Below, piece after piece: positions 15,485-27,975 of a stretch of 64,000 nt of DNA. The notes under the pieces were generated by a model, which saw only the letters and a list, made by a program, of their open reading frames with translations, was not told the DNA's origin and did no database searches. A program made the position numbers and the translations under genes. Source of the stretch: an uncultured Pseudomonadota bacterium (GTDB lineage: Bacteria; Pseudomonadota; Gammaproteobacteria; Burkholderiales; JALYOK01); assembly GCA_902826775.1 (NCBI GenBank), contig CADEHE010000008.1:62001-126000 (forward strand). The letters are read 5' to 3'. Every line of letters begins with the position of its first letter. Position 1 is the first letter of the stretch.

Positions 15485-17241
15485 TGCTGTCCTCTGCGCG
15501 GTAGGGATTCGCGCAATGCACGCATTTCGCCGTCGAAGCTGCTGCCGCCCACAACGACCGGCCGCAGAAAGATGACCAGCTCGCTTTTAATGTTCTTGTC
15601 GTTGCGGTAGCTGAACACATCGCCCACAATCGGCAGCTTCGACAAGCCTGGTATGCCGTCCCGGTTTCGCTCGACGCTGTCTTGCATCAAGCCGCCCATG
15701 ACGATCACTTCGCCGTTGGCCACCCGCAGCAGCGATTCCATTTCGCGAACTTGAATCTCCGGCACGCGATTGTCGAAGTTCGCGCCGGACAAACGCGGTC
15801 CGGGGTCGATCACAAATCCGGTGATACGCGAAATGGTAGGCCGCACGATAAGCGACACTTCATTGTTTTCGGCGATTTGCGGCGTTACCGTCATAACCAA
15901 GCCGACCGGCACCGTATGCGGGGTGCTGGTGACGTCGGTGCGCGAGCGGTTCACGCTATCGCTTTCGGTAATCTTGACGTCTACGGTGAAGTACACCCGC
16001 TCTTCGACGACTTTCAGCACGGCCGTCTGGTTGTTGAGCGCGGTGATCTTGGGGCTCGACAAAACGCGTGTCTTGCCAAAGCTGCTCAAGGCGCGAATCG
16101 TCGCCGTGATGTTGCCCAAGCTGGAGGTTGGATCGATGTAACCGATCGTCAGATTGGGCGGCGTCGAGGCATTGCTGCCGAGCAGGCTTTGGTTAAAACT
16201 AAGGCCAGTACCATCTCGAGGCAGCCGACTCCAGTCAACTCCAGCCTGATACTCATCACTTAGGAGCACTTCAACGATGGTCGCCTCAATCAGCACTTGG
16301 CGCCGCGCGGCGCCCAACACTTGATCCAGAAACTCCTGCACGCGTTCATGTTGGCGCGAGTTCGCGCGCACCGACAAGATGCCCGATTCGGGATTGGCGA
16401 TTACCGATGCCGCCTCACGGTAGGTAACTTTGCGCGTTACAGTGGTGCCGACTTCCTCGAGCTGGGCCGGTTTGGGACTCGTTGCCAACGACGGTGGCGC
16501 CTTCGCGCCAGGCGGGTAGGGCGCTCCGGTGCCGGTGGTCTGAGTCGCGCTGCGTTGCTCCACCTGAGTCTCGGTTGTGCCCTCAGGAAAAACCTTGTCG
16601 GTTTCGCGCAGCATGTCTTTGATGTTCTGGACCAGCGTGTCCCAGAATTTGTTGTTTGAAACAAACGAGACATTGGAACTTGACACATTACCGGCGAAGC
16701 TGCCGCTCGGCAGATTGCTGCCGCCGCTTTGCGCACCGGTGCCTCCGGTGACCTGCGTGGCGGTGCCGATGTTGCCCGAGGCATTGCGCGCGATATTGAC
16801 GTAGTCGATCTTATAGCTGCGCAGGTAGGGGGTATCGGGCATGACCGAAAGGTTGCTGCCCTCTAATTCAAAGCGCATGTCAACTTGTTTGGCGATGCGC
16901 GCGAGGATTTGCGGCAACGTTTGATCGACGGCGTTCAGGGTAACGTTGCCTTCTATGCCAGGGTGAATGTCAACGTTTACTTTGGCATCGCGCGCGACGG
17001 CAAACAGGAGCTCGCGCACGCGAATGTTGTTGACCACGACGGTGTAACGCTCGGCGCGTGCAGCCGGTTTTGGCGGCGGCGGCATGACCAGCTTGTTGAC
17101 GGGAGGAGGGATGTTACCGGCGCGCGCGGGCGGCGCTTCCACGTGCCCCTTGGACGCTTCCATGGGCGCAGTGCCGCAGGCGGTGAGCAAACACGCCGAG
17201 CTCAGCGCGAGGGCAGAAATGAAGCGAGGCAATGCGCCCAA
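15481..17241 (-). CDS. mshL: Outer-membrane secretin MshL (lipoprotein)
   Basis: A GspD/PilQ-family secretin forming the outer-membrane gate of the pilus. I place the start at the TTG at 17241, because AAGGAG lies ten bases upstream and the product begins MGALPRFISALALSSACLLTACG, a clean lipoprotein signal with the lipobox LTAC. An ATG at 17328 would add 29 residues with no ribosome site. N-terminal STN/N0-type sequence (RYTVVVNNIRVRELLFAVARDA) is followed by N-domains and a glycine/serine-rich loop. The C-terminal secretin domain contains VDWSRLPRDG, TRVLSSPKITALNNQTA and GDVFSYRNDKNIKSELVIFL. About 586 residues. Confidence 0.9.
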   Translation of the reverse strand: MGALPRFISALALSSACLLTACGTAPMEASKGHVEAPPARAGNIPPPVNKLVMPPPPKPAARAERYTVVVNNIRVRELLFAVARDAKVNVDIHPGIEGNVTLNAVDQTLPQILARIAKQVDMRFELEGSNLSVMPDTPYLRSYKIDYVNIARNASGNIGTATQVTGGTGAQSGGSNLPSGSFAGNVSSSNVSFVSNNKFWDTLVQNIKDMLRETDKVFPEGTTETQVEQRSATQTTGTGAPYPPGAKAPPSLATSPKPAQLEEVGTTVTRKVTYREAASVIANPESGILSVRANSRQHERVQEFLDQVLGAARRQVLIEATIVEVLLSDEYQAGVDWSRLPRDGTGLSFNQSLLGSNASTPPNLTIGYIDPTSSLGNITATIRALSSFGKTRVLSSPKITALNNQTAVLKVVEERVYFTVDVKITESDSVNRSRTDVTSTPHTVPVGLVMTVTPQIAENNEVSLIVRPTISRITGFVIDPGPRLSGANFDNRVPEIQVREMESLLRVANGEVIVMGGLMQDSVERNRDGIPGLSKLPIVGDVFSYRNDKNIKSELVIFLRPVVVGGSSFDGEMRALRESLPRRGQQ

Positions 17242-17339
17242 GTGAAACTTACTCCTTAGAATTTTCGCGTAACCGCCTCTTATAAAATAAAAAAAGAGCG
17301 CTGGCAAGTTACCTGCTTTTGCTGGCATATTGGCGCCAC

Positions 17340-18932
17340 TTAGTTGTATATGGCCTCCTGGCGCACAACGCCGACGGTGCGCATGTAGGGTTGATACTGT
17401 CGTAAGCTGGATGGCAGAGCGGACAGCGCACGCTGCGCCTCGCGCCGGTCCGCGAATGGCCCGTAGAGCACGCCGATCTTCTTGGTGCCGCTCAACCGTA
17501 GCGCGTACTGATGCAGTTTCTCTTCGCCGAGCATGGTCACTGCGCGAGCTATAAACGCGCCCCGCTCGCTTGCCTCGGTAAAGTTTGACAGCATCAACTG
17601 TATGACCCAGTTCTCGGCCGGCTGCGCCAGCATCCATGTGCGGCTTGCTAGCCACGCCGGGGTGTCGCTCTCGGCCGCCGCTTCCGCGCGCTTTGCTGAC
17701 GTTGTCGTCGCGACCGCCGCAGCCGCCACTGGTGGCTCAGTTGTCTCTGTTGCCTCCGTTGCCTTAGTTGCCTCCGTTGCCTCAGTCGCCTTTACCTCAG
17801 GCGCGAGCGGCGCAGGCGCTATGCTTTCGGCGGGCCTATCTGGCTGCACGGCTAAACCGCTTTGGCTCAGCGAGGCAAGCGAGGCGGCCGGGGCGCCTGG
17901 CGCGCTGGCTGCAGTGCTGGGCACGCGTTGCGGTGCGGGCGGCACTGGTGCGGTTGGCGCGCGCGCGGCTGCGCTACCTGGCTGGGTTCGCGCTTGCATA
18001 GCATTGTGGGTAAATACCCAGACAAGGATGCCGCCAACAATGGCTCCTAATATTGAGAAAGTCGCTATTGTCCATGGAGTATATTGCCGCTGGCGACCAG
18101 GCTGAAACTCACCGTCGCGAATCGCGGCCTTGACATGACTCGGCTCGATATCGTGCGTGTTGTCGGCGAACGCGGCCAACAGCGACTTATCGGCGATGAT
18201 GTTGATACGGCGCGACAAGCCTTGCGAAGCGCGTGTCAATAAGCGTGTGCAGCGCACATCGAATAGGTCGGGGCCGCGGTAACCGGCTGCGCGCAGCCGG
18301 AAGTTCAGATACTGATTCACCTCGCGCTCGGATAGCGGCTGCAACGTAAAACTTTGGGTGATACGCTCTTTGAGCTGACGCATGTGCTTCAGCGCCAGAT
18401 GCGCGTCGAGTTCAGGCTGGCCGAACAGCACGATCTGCAACAACTTGCTGTTTTTTGTTTCCAAATTGGAGAGCAGCCGGATCTCCTCTAGTGATTCGAG
18501 CGGCATCGCGTGCGCTTCGTCGATCAGAACCACCACGCGGCGGCCGGCTTCGTGCAGCTCGATCAACTTGGTTTGCAGCACGCGCAGCAGTTGCGCGGCT
18601 TGCAGACTGCGCGGTCCCTGAGCGCCTGCGTGCGCCTTCGTGTCGAGCCCCAAGTCTTCCGCGATCGCCCCTAACATTTCGTCGCGGGTAAGGCTCGGGA
18701 TCGCCAAGTAGATCGTTTCCACCGTTTCCGGCAGGCGCTCGGCGAGCATGCGGCACAACATGGTCTTGCCGGTGCCGACCTCGCCCGTGACTTTCATCAA
18801 GCCTTCGCCCTGGACCACCGCGTACACCAAAGCGTCGAGGATTTCGCCGCGTTGCGCACCCTCGTAAAACACCTCGGTATGCGGTGTAATCTTGAACGGC
18901 GGATCGGTCAGCCCGAAGTGGTTCAGATACAT
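17340..18932 (-). CDS. mshM: MshM/ExeA-type AAA ATPase with C-terminal SPOR domain
   Basis: 530 residues. The N-terminal ATPase (1-270) starts MYLNHFGLTDPPF, as ExeA/GspA/MshM proteins do, with Walker A GEVGTGKTML and Walker B VVLIDEAHAM. A membrane helix follows at about 288-308 (ATFSILGAIVGGILVWVF), then a low-complexity Ala/Pro/Thr/Glu linker containing five 9-base repeats. The last 85 residues are a SPOR-like domain (NWVIQLMLSNFTEASERGAFI; GVLYGPFADRREAQRAL) that would bind denuded peptidoglycan. The fusion fits a role in placing or opening cell wall for the secretin. AGGAG lies ten bases before the ATG. Confidence 0.82.
   Translation of the reverse strand: MYLNHFGLTDPPFKITPHTEVFYEGAQRGEILDALVYAVVQGEGLMKVTGEVGTGKTMLCRMLAERLPETVETIYLAIPSLTRDEMLGAIAEDLGLDTKAHAGAQGPRSLQAAQLLRVLQTKLIELHEAGRRVVVLIDEAHAMPLESLEEIRLLSNLETKNSKLLQIVLFGQPELDAHLALKHMRQLKERITQSFTLQPLSEREVNQYLNFRLRAAGYRGPDLFDVRCTRLLTRASQGLSRRINIIADKSLLAAFADNTHDIEPSHVKAAIRDGEFQPGRQRQYTPWTIATFSILGAIVGGILVWVFTHNAMQARTQPGSAAARAPTAPVPPAPQRVPSTAASAPGAPAASLASLSQSGLAVQPDRPAESIAPAPLAPEVKATEATEATKATEATETTEPPVAAAAVATTTSAKRAEAAAESDTPAWLASRTWMLAQPAENWVIQLMLSNFTEASERGAFIARAVTMLGEEKLHQYALRLSGTKKIGVLYGPFADRREAQRALSALPSSLRQYQPYMRTVGVVRQEAIYN
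17740..17784 (-). repeat. Five 9-base tandem repeats in the mshM linker
   Basis: Five adjacent 9-base units of the form GTTGCCTCC (plus strand) with single-base differences. On the coding strand they give repeated Thr-Glu-Ala-type triplets. The unit length keeps the frame, so copy number change would only alter linker length. Confidence 0.75.
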
Positions 18933-18992
18933 CTCAGCTCATCTCCTGCACGGCAAGTTCCCAGCAGCTGAATCGCGCCAACCCACGCTTGC

Positions 18993-20462
<1,470 letters not shown>

Positions 20463-20628
20463 GATGCTGCCGGACAGGTACAGTTGACCACGTAGGGCCG
20501 TTGGCAAATTCTAAGGTTTTGTCGGAAACGCAACAAGCGCATTTCGCCAGCGCTCGGCAAACTTCCGTATATCATTGTTGCAGTTGAGGAAGTGTTACTA
20601 TCCGGCAACCCCAGCTACCGCCCTTTGC

Positions 20629-21441
20629 GTGCCAGCCGCCAATCTTGTCGAGATCGTCGACCTTAGCTTCGGTTACGATCAACGCCCCGTACTTTCCGGA
20701 ATCAACCTCACCATCCCGCGCGGAAAAGTCGTGTCCATAATGGGCGGGAGCGGTTGCGGCAAGACCACATTGCTGCGCCATATCGGCGGGCAACTCAAGC
20801 CGACCCGCGGCCACGTCAGCGTCGATGGGCATAAGGTGCATGAACACGATGCGTCGGGTCTGTACCACATGCGCCGGCGCATGGGCATGCTATTTCAGTT
20901 CGGCGCGCTGTTCACGGATATGTCGGTGTTCGACAATGTCGCGTTTCAAATGCGCGAGCACACCGATCTGCCGGAAACCATGATCGCCGACCTAGTGTTG
21001 ATGAAACTACAAGCGGTCGGGCTGCGCGGTACCGCGCGATTGATGCCTTCCGAATTGTCGGGCGGCATGGCGCGGCGCGTGGCCTTGGCGCGCGCGGTGG
21101 CGCTCGATCCGATGCTGGTCATGTACGACGAGCCGTTCGCGGGCCTCGATCCGATTTCCCTTAGCGTCATCGGCCAGCTCATCCGCAAACTCAACGACGC
21201 CCTCGGCGCGTCTTCTATCGTTGTCACCCACGACGTGCAAGAATCGCTGGCGATCGTCGACTACGCTTATTTCGTTGCCGAAGGCAAGATCGTGTTTCAT
21301 GGCACGCCGGCGCAGATCCGCGCTTCGAGTGAACCCTTCGTGCACCAGTTCGTGCACGGCGAAATCGATGGGCCGGTGCGTTTTCATGTTGGCGGTGCCG
21401 ATTACCGCAAAGACTTGGGGTTCGCTTCCGCCCATGCTTGA
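20629..21441 (+). CDS. mlaF: Phospholipid ABC transporter ATP-binding protein MlaF
   Basis: Cytoplasmic ATPase of the MlaFEDB complex, which moves phospholipids between the outer-membrane-facing chaperone MlaC and the inner membrane. Walker A is GGSGCGKTTLL, the signature is LSGGMARRVALARA, Walker B is MLVMYDEPFAGLD, and the switch His is in VVTHDVQE. I chose the GTG at 20629 (VPAANLVEIVDLSFGYD) by comparison with usual MlaF N-termini; the upstream frame is open but carries no family sequence. About 270 residues. The stop overlaps the mlaE start by 8 bases. Confidence 0.9.
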   Translation: MPAANLVEIVDLSFGYDQRPVLSGINLTIPRGKVVSIMGGSGCGKTTLLRHIGGQLKPTRGHVSVDGHKVHEHDASGLYHMRRRMGMLFQFGALFTDMSVFDNVAFQMREHTDLPETMIADLVLMKLQAVGLRGTARLMPSELSGGMARRVALARAVALDPMLVMYDEPFAGLDPISLSVIGQLIRKLNDALGASSIVVTHDVQESLAIVDYAYFVAEGKIVFHGTPAQIRASSEPFVHQFVHGEIDGPVRFHVGGADYRKDLGFASAHA

Positions 21442-22231
21442 TACCGTGACTCACGCGATTGCCGAACTCGGCCGCAAGACTATCGGCGGCGTAGAGCGCG
21501 TCGGCGCGCTCACGCGCTTCCTGGGGCAGATCTTGTTTTCCTCCGGCGCTAGTTTTCGCCGCATCGGCCTGACCATTCGCGAGGTGTATTTCAGCGGCGT
21601 GCTCTCGCTCATCATCATTTTGGTCTCGGGCTTTTTTGTCGGCATGGTGCTCGGCATGCAGGGCTACGAAACCCTGCAGACCTACGGGTCGGAAGAAAAA
21701 TTGGGCGTGTTGGTGGCGCTCTCGCTGGTGCGCGAATTGGGGCCGGTAGTCTCCGCGCTGCTCTTCGCCAGCCGCGCCGGTTCGGCCATCACCGCAGAAA
21801 TTGGCTTGATGAAAGCCACCGAACAGCTCTCGGCGATGGAAATGATGGCTGTGGATCCGGTATCGCGCGTGGTGGCACCGCGTTTCTGGGGCGGGGTTAT
21901 CTCCATGCCGCTGCTGGCGGCGATGTTTAGCGCAATCGGCGTGTTCGGCGCATACATCGTCGGTGTGGTCATCATCGGCATAGACAATGGTGCGTTCTGG
22001 TCGCAAATGCAGGCGGCGGTGGATTTCCGTTACGATATCGTCAACGGCGTGATCAAGAGCATCATATTCGGCATTGCAGTGTCGGCGATCGCGGTATTCG
22101 AAGGATTTGCCGCACCGCCCACAGCGGAAGGAGTTTCCGGCGCTACCACGCGCACGGTCGTGAGTGCTTCGCTGGTGATCCTGGCGCTGGACTTAGTCCT
22201 TACCGCTTTCATGCTGCGGGGTTGGCGGTAG
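21434..22231 (+). CDS. mlaE: Phospholipid ABC transporter permease MlaE
   Basis: 265-residue permease of the MlaE/Ttg2B family with about five to six membrane helices (for example VLSLIIILVSGFFVGMVLG and MPLLAAMFSAIGVFGAYIVG). The conserved EXGLMKATEQLSAMEMMAVDP and REVGP-like (VRELGPVVSALLFASRAG) stretches are present. The ATG at 21434 overlaps mlaF, indicating coupled translation. It pairs with MlaF and carries MlaD hexamers on its periplasmic side. Confidence 0.93.
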   Translation: MLDTVTHAIAELGRKTIGGVERVGALTRFLGQILFSSGASFRRIGLTIREVYFSGVLSLIIILVSGFFVGMVLGMQGYETLQTYGSEEKLGVLVALSLVRELGPVVSALLFASRAGSAITAEIGLMKATEQLSAMEMMAVDPVSRVVAPRFWGGVISMPLLAAMFSAIGVFGAYIVGVVIIGIDNGAFWSQMQAAVDFRYDIVNGVIKSIIFGIAVSAIAVFEGFAAPPTAEGVSGATTRTVVSASLVILALDLVLTAFMLRGWR

Positions 22232-22361
22232 AGGCCGTCTGCACGCGGATGCGCCAGGCAAGGCTTACAGAGGTACTTATACGCGCGCAAGCGCTAAGCG
22301 AAGTCTTACACATGGGATCTACGCGCGCGGACGCGCAAAAAAGTAGAGCTTGGAGATAAAT

Positions 22362-22838
22362 ATGGCGCGCTCGGCGTTTAATTTTTGGGTTGGCGTGTTT
22401 GTGCTGGCAGGCTTTGTCGCTTTGCTAGTGTTGGCGTTGAAGGTGGGCAATCTAGGTTCCGACGGCGTGCGCGATCCGTATCGTGTCAAAGCCCACTTCA
22501 GCAACATCGGCGGACTGAAGGAGAAGGCGCCGGTGCGCAGCGCGGGCGTGCTGGTTGGGCGGGTGGCGCAGATCCGCTTCGACAACAAGCGCTACGACGC
22601 CGAAGTCACCCTCGAACTCGACAAACGGTTCGCGTTTCCTACTGATACGTCCGCCTCGATACTGACCTCAGGAATCTTGGGCGAGAATTATGTAGGCTTA
22701 GATGGCGGCGGCGAGGAAGTCATGCTCAAAGAGGGCGATGAGATGAAACTCACCCAGTCCGCCGTGGTACTGGAGCAAATCATCGGACAGTTCCTGTACA
22801 GCAAGGCGCAGGAAGGCGCCCCCAAAAAAGCCGAATAG
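22362..22838 (+). CDS. mlaD: Outer-membrane lipid asymmetry protein MlaD
   Basis: 158-residue MCE-family protein: one N-terminal membrane helix (NFWVGVFVLAGFVALLVLALK) and one MCE domain (VKAHFSNIGGLKEKAPVRSAGVLVGRV; SILTSGILGENYVGL). It forms the hexameric lipid-binding ring on MlaFE. GGAG is six bases before the ATG at 22362. The 130-base gap after mlaE is long for this operon and contains only GC-rich repeats of ACGCGCGC type. No mlaA (vacJ) follows, although related operons often have it here. Confidence 0.92.
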   Translation: MARSAFNFWVGVFVLAGFVALLVLALKVGNLGSDGVRDPYRVKAHFSNIGGLKEKAPVRSAGVLVGRVAQIRFDNKRYDAEVTLELDKRFAFPTDTSASILTSGILGENYVGLDGGGEEVMLKEGDEMKLTQSAVVLEQIIGQFLYSKAQEGAPKKAE

Positions 22839-22943
22839 CGTCCGCGATAACTATCTGACGAACAAGATAATCTAAGCAAAATCGTCAACGCACCCAACGA
22901 TGACTCGTTGATTCTTTGGTTGATTCGTAAGACGGAGGTATTC

Positions 22944-23555
22944 ATGTTTTCGAAGCGTTTGCAATTTTTCTTGGCGGCGTTGGCGCTGTTCGCTGCCAGC
23001 TACGCAGGGGCGCAAACCGCGCCCGACGCCATGATCAAGACTGTCGCCGAAGACGTGCGCGCGTTGATCAAGCAGGACAAAGATCTGCAAGCCGGCGACG
23101 CCAACAAGATCTATGCGCTAATCGAGGAGAAAGTATTTCCGAATCTGAATTTTGCGAAGACGACGCGCCTGGCGGTCGGCAAGAGCTGGACGCAGGCCAG
23201 CCCCGAACAGCGCGAAGCCTTAATCAAGGAATTCCGCAGCTTGCTGGTGCGCACTTACGCGACCTCGCTGCGCCAGTTTCGCGATCAGCAGATCGATTAC
23301 AAGCCGCTTGCGCTCAGCCCTACCGATACCGATGTGTTGGTGCGCACTAACGTGATCCAGGACGGTCAGCAGCCGGTTGGCGTTGACTATCGCGTGGAAA
23401 AGGGGGCGGACGGCTGGAAAGTCTACGATATCGTGGTCGATGGCGTCAGCTTAGTGACGACTTATCGCGGCGAGTTCGCCGAACGCGTGCGCCAAGGCGG
23501 CATCGACGGGCTGATCAAGGCCTTGTCGGAGAAAAACCGCGCGGGCCGCGGTTAG
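22944..23555 (+). CDS. mlaC: Periplasmic phospholipid-binding protein MlaC
   Basis: 203-residue periplasmic shuttle of the Mla pathway (Ttg2D family). A signal peptide (MFSKRLQFFLAALALFAASYAGA, cut near AGA/QT) is followed by the Tol_Tol_Ttg2 domain: FPNLNFAKTTRLAVGKSW, FRSLLVRTYATSL, KVYDIVVDGVSLVTTYRGEF. The ATG at 22944 has GGAGG six bases upstream. It ferries phospholipid between the outer membrane and MlaD. Confidence 0.92.
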   Translation: MFSKRLQFFLAALALFAASYAGAQTAPDAMIKTVAEDVRALIKQDKDLQAGDANKIYALIEEKVFPNLNFAKTTRLAVGKSWTQASPEQREALIKEFRSLLVRTYATSLRQFRDQQIDYKPLALSPTDTDVLVRTNVIQDGQQPVGVDYRVEKGADGWKVYDIVVDGVSLVTTYRGEFAERVRQGGIDGLIKALSEKNRAGRG

Positions 23556-23572
23556 CTAGTCCGTTGCCGATC

Positions 23573-23854
23573 ATGGTGCGCGTCGAGGGCGAGCGCCTAA
23601 GCGTCACGGGTTCCATTTCGATGGACAACGCGCGCGCGCTGCTTGACCAGGCGCTGGCGCAATTGCGGCCGCCGCAGACGATTATCGATTTGGCTGAAGT
23701 GACCGAAATCGATTCTTCGGCGGTCGCGCTGTTGCTGGAGTGGCGGCGTGAGGCGCAACGCCGCAATATCGATCTGCGGGTTATCAATGCCCCGGCGAGC
23801 TTGCGATCGCTCGGCGAGCTCTACGGCGTGACCGAACTGCTAGGCGCCGTTTGA
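23573..23854 (+). CDS. mlaB: STAS-domain protein MlaB
   Basis: A 93-residue STAS domain protein that binds MlaF and supports the ATPase complex. The core IIDLAEVTEIDSSAVALLLEW carries the STAS loop with DSS, where a conserved Ser/Thr lies. The ATG at 23573 is preferred; a TTG at 23564 would add three residues. It begins 17 bases after mlaC and is the last mla gene. Confidence 0.85.
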   Translation: MVRVEGERLSVTGSISMDNARALLDQALAQLRPPQTIIDLAEVTEIDSSAVALLLEWRREAQRRNIDLRVINAPASLRSLGELYGVTELLGAV

Positions 23855-23954
23855 AAATCCTGACCGACGCTGGCGCCGCTTCGCCGAATGCCTGGTACGT
23901 CGAGCGGGAATCTCGTAATATCCAGCAAGCCTCAACAGTACTTCCTAATTCGTA

Positions 23955-24854
<900 letters not shown>

Positions 24855-24869
24855 TGCCGCAGCCGCTCG

Positions 24870-25688
24870 ATGACACCCGCGCAAACCGCTAAACAGCAAA
24901 CAGTATTCCCTGTTAACTCAGAACAGAAGCCGGTCAGTGGGTTTTACACCTTGCTGTATAAGGAAATGTTGCGGTTCTGGAAGGTCAGCTTCCAGACGGT
25001 GTTCGCGCCGCTGCTGACGACTCTGCTGTACTTGCTGATCTTCTCGCACGTCATGACCGGCAAAGTCGAAATGTTTCCCGGTGTGCCGTACGCCAACTTT
25101 CTCATTCCGGGCTTGATGATGATGGCAATGCTGCAAAACGCCTTCGCCAACACTTCGTCGAGCCTGACGCAGTCGAAGATCACCGGCAACATCGTGTTCG
25201 TGCTGCTGCCGCCGCTGTCGCATTGGGAGATTTTCGCCGCTTATGTCGCCGCCGCGATCGTGCGTGGCCTGGCGGTCGGCTTCGGCATTTGGCTTATTAC
25301 CATGTGGTTTTACCCGACGCCGATGCAGCACCCGTTTTGGATATTGGCGTTCGCGCTGTGCGGCACCGCGTTCGCCGGCGCGCTGGGTGTGATCGCAGGC
25401 ATCTGGGCAGACAAGTTCGATCAAATGGCGGCGTTTCAAAATTTCATCATCACGCCACTGACATTCCTAGCCGGCGTGTTTTACTCGATTCATTCCCTGC
25501 CCGCGTTTTGGCAGAAACTATCGCACCTAAATCCGTTTTTCTACATGATCGACGGATTCCGTTATGGTTTCTTTGGGCATTCGGATGTGACGCCGTGGGC
25601 GAGCTTGGCTTTCGTGGCGGTCTCGGCCCTGGCGCTATCATTTCTCGCCGTGGAACTGCTGCGGCGCGGATACAAACTGAGACACTGA
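24870..25688 (+). CDS. ABC-2 type exporter permease (YadH-like)
   Basis: 272 residues with about six membrane helices (VFAPLLTTLLYLLIFSHVM, LIPGLMMMAMLQNAFANT, ILAFALCGTAFAGALGVIAG, FAVSALALSFLAVELL) and the ABC-2 family stretch FIITPLTFLAGVFYSIHSLP. It partners the ATPase just upstream. The N-terminal 25 residues are polar, so a later start is possible, but the ATG at 24870 is the first after the ATPase stop. Confidence 0.9.
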   Translation: MTPAQTAKQQTVFPVNSEQKPVSGFYTLLYKEMLRFWKVSFQTVFAPLLTTLLYLLIFSHVMTGKVEMFPGVPYANFLIPGLMMMAMLQNAFANTSSSLTQSKITGNIVFVLLPPLSHWEIFAAYVAAAIVRGLAVGFGIWLITMWFYPTPMQHPFWILAFALCGTAFAGALGVIAGIWADKFDQMAAFQNFIITPLTFLAGVFYSIHSLPAFWQKLSHLNPFFYMIDGFRYGFFGHSDVTPWASLAFVAVSALALSFLAVELLRRGYKLRH

Positions 25689-25723
25689 ATTGGACACGCA
25701 ATTGGAAATCGAGGGTTGGAACA

Positions 25724-25960
25724 ATGGTTCGTCCTGAAGACGTTAAGCGCTACATCCAAGATGGCCTGGACTGCACGCACGTCGAGGTTGCCGGAGACGG
25801 TCAGCACTTCGAAGCGATTATCGTCAGCGCCGCTTTTGCCGGCAAGAGCAAAGTCGCGCAACATCAAATTGTCTACAAAGCGCTTGGCGATCGTATGCGT
25901 GAGGAAATTCACGCGCTTTCGATGCAGACACTCACGCCGGAACAATGGGCCGAGCGATAG
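25724..25960 (+). CDS. ibaG: BolA/IbaG family protein
   Basis: 78-residue BolA-like protein of the IbaG (YrbA) type, starting MVRPEDVKRYIQDGL and containing the BolA core (VAGDGQHFEAIIVSAAFAGKSKVAQHQIVYKAL) with the conserved His after AQ. IbaG proteins bind glutaredoxin-linked [2Fe-2S] clusters and are implicated in acid or envelope stress. The position between the mla/ABC genes and murA is the usual one. Confidence 0.9.
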   Translation: MVRPEDVKRYIQDGLDCTHVEVAGDGQHFEAIIVSAAFAGKSKVAQHQIVYKALGDRMREEIHALSMQTLTPEQWAER

Positions 25961-25997
25961 TTCGAACAGGGCGCTGCTCGTGGCAGCCGGAGCCTGA

Positions 25998-27248
<1,251 letters not shown>

Positions 27249-27327
27249 CGCCGATCGCGCTGCGCTAATCCGTGCGGCGGCCGTGCGGTAAAATGCCAGC
27301 CTTGCCGCTCCGACCTCATTCCCGATC

Positions 27328-27975
27328 GTGTCGATTACGCTTGCGCTCTCCAAAGGGCGCATCTTTGAAGAAACCACGCCGCTGCTGAAAGCCGCAGGCA
27401 TTGCCGCGGCCGAAGATCCGGAGACTTCGCGCAAGCTGATCATCGGCACCAATCGTCCCGACGTGAACATCGTCATTGTGCGTGCCACCGATGTGCCGAC
27501 CTATGTGCAGTACGGTGCGGCGGATATCGGTGTGGCCGGCAAAGATGTTCTCATGGAGCACGGCGGCGAAGGTTTGTATCAGCCGCTCGATTTACGCATC
27601 GGTGTTTGCAAGCTGATGGTCGCGGTGCCGGCGGGTTTCGACTACGCGGCGGCGGTGGGGCGCGGTGCGCGCTTGAAGGTCGCGACGAAATACTTGGACA
27701 CCGCGCGCAAGCATTTTGCGCAAAAGGGCGTGCACGTCGATCTCATCAAATTGTATGGCTCGATGGAGTTGGCGCCGCTGACCGGTTTGGCGGACGCCAT
27801 CGTCGATCTGGTCAGCACCGGCAACACGCTGCGCGCCAACAATTTAGTCGCGGTAGAGGAAATCGCGCCGATCAGCGCGCGCTTGATCGTCAACCGCGCG
27901 GCGATGAAGTTGAAGCGCGACGGCATTCAAGCGCTGGTGGATGCATTTAGCAAGGCGGTGCCGGGCCGTGCCTGA
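27328..27975 (+). CDS. hisG: ATP phosphoribosyltransferase catalytic subunit HisG (short form)
   Basis: First step of histidine synthesis: ATP plus PRPP to phosphoribosyl-ATP. The 215-residue length marks the short form, which needs the HisZ regulatory subunit; no hisZ is in this window. It starts at a GTG ([20 protein letters not shown]) and shows the PRPP site [18 protein letters not shown]. It opens the his gene string and overlaps the hisD start by 8 bases. Confidence 0.95.
   Translation: MSITLALSKGRIFEETTPLLKAAGIAAAEDPETSRKLIIGTNRPDVNIVIVRATDVPTYVQYGAADIGVAGKDVLMEHGGEGLYQPLDLRIGVCKLMVAVPAGFDYAAAVGRGARLKVATKYLDTARKHFAQKGVHVDLIKLYGSMELAPLTGLADAIVDLVSTGNTLRANNLVAVEEIAPISARLIVNRAAMKLKRDGIQALVDAFSKAVPGRA

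Noticed and set aside
17281..17325. T-rich run on the minus strand after mshM, as a terminator
   Set aside because: No stable hairpin precedes the T run; it lies in the leader of mshL.
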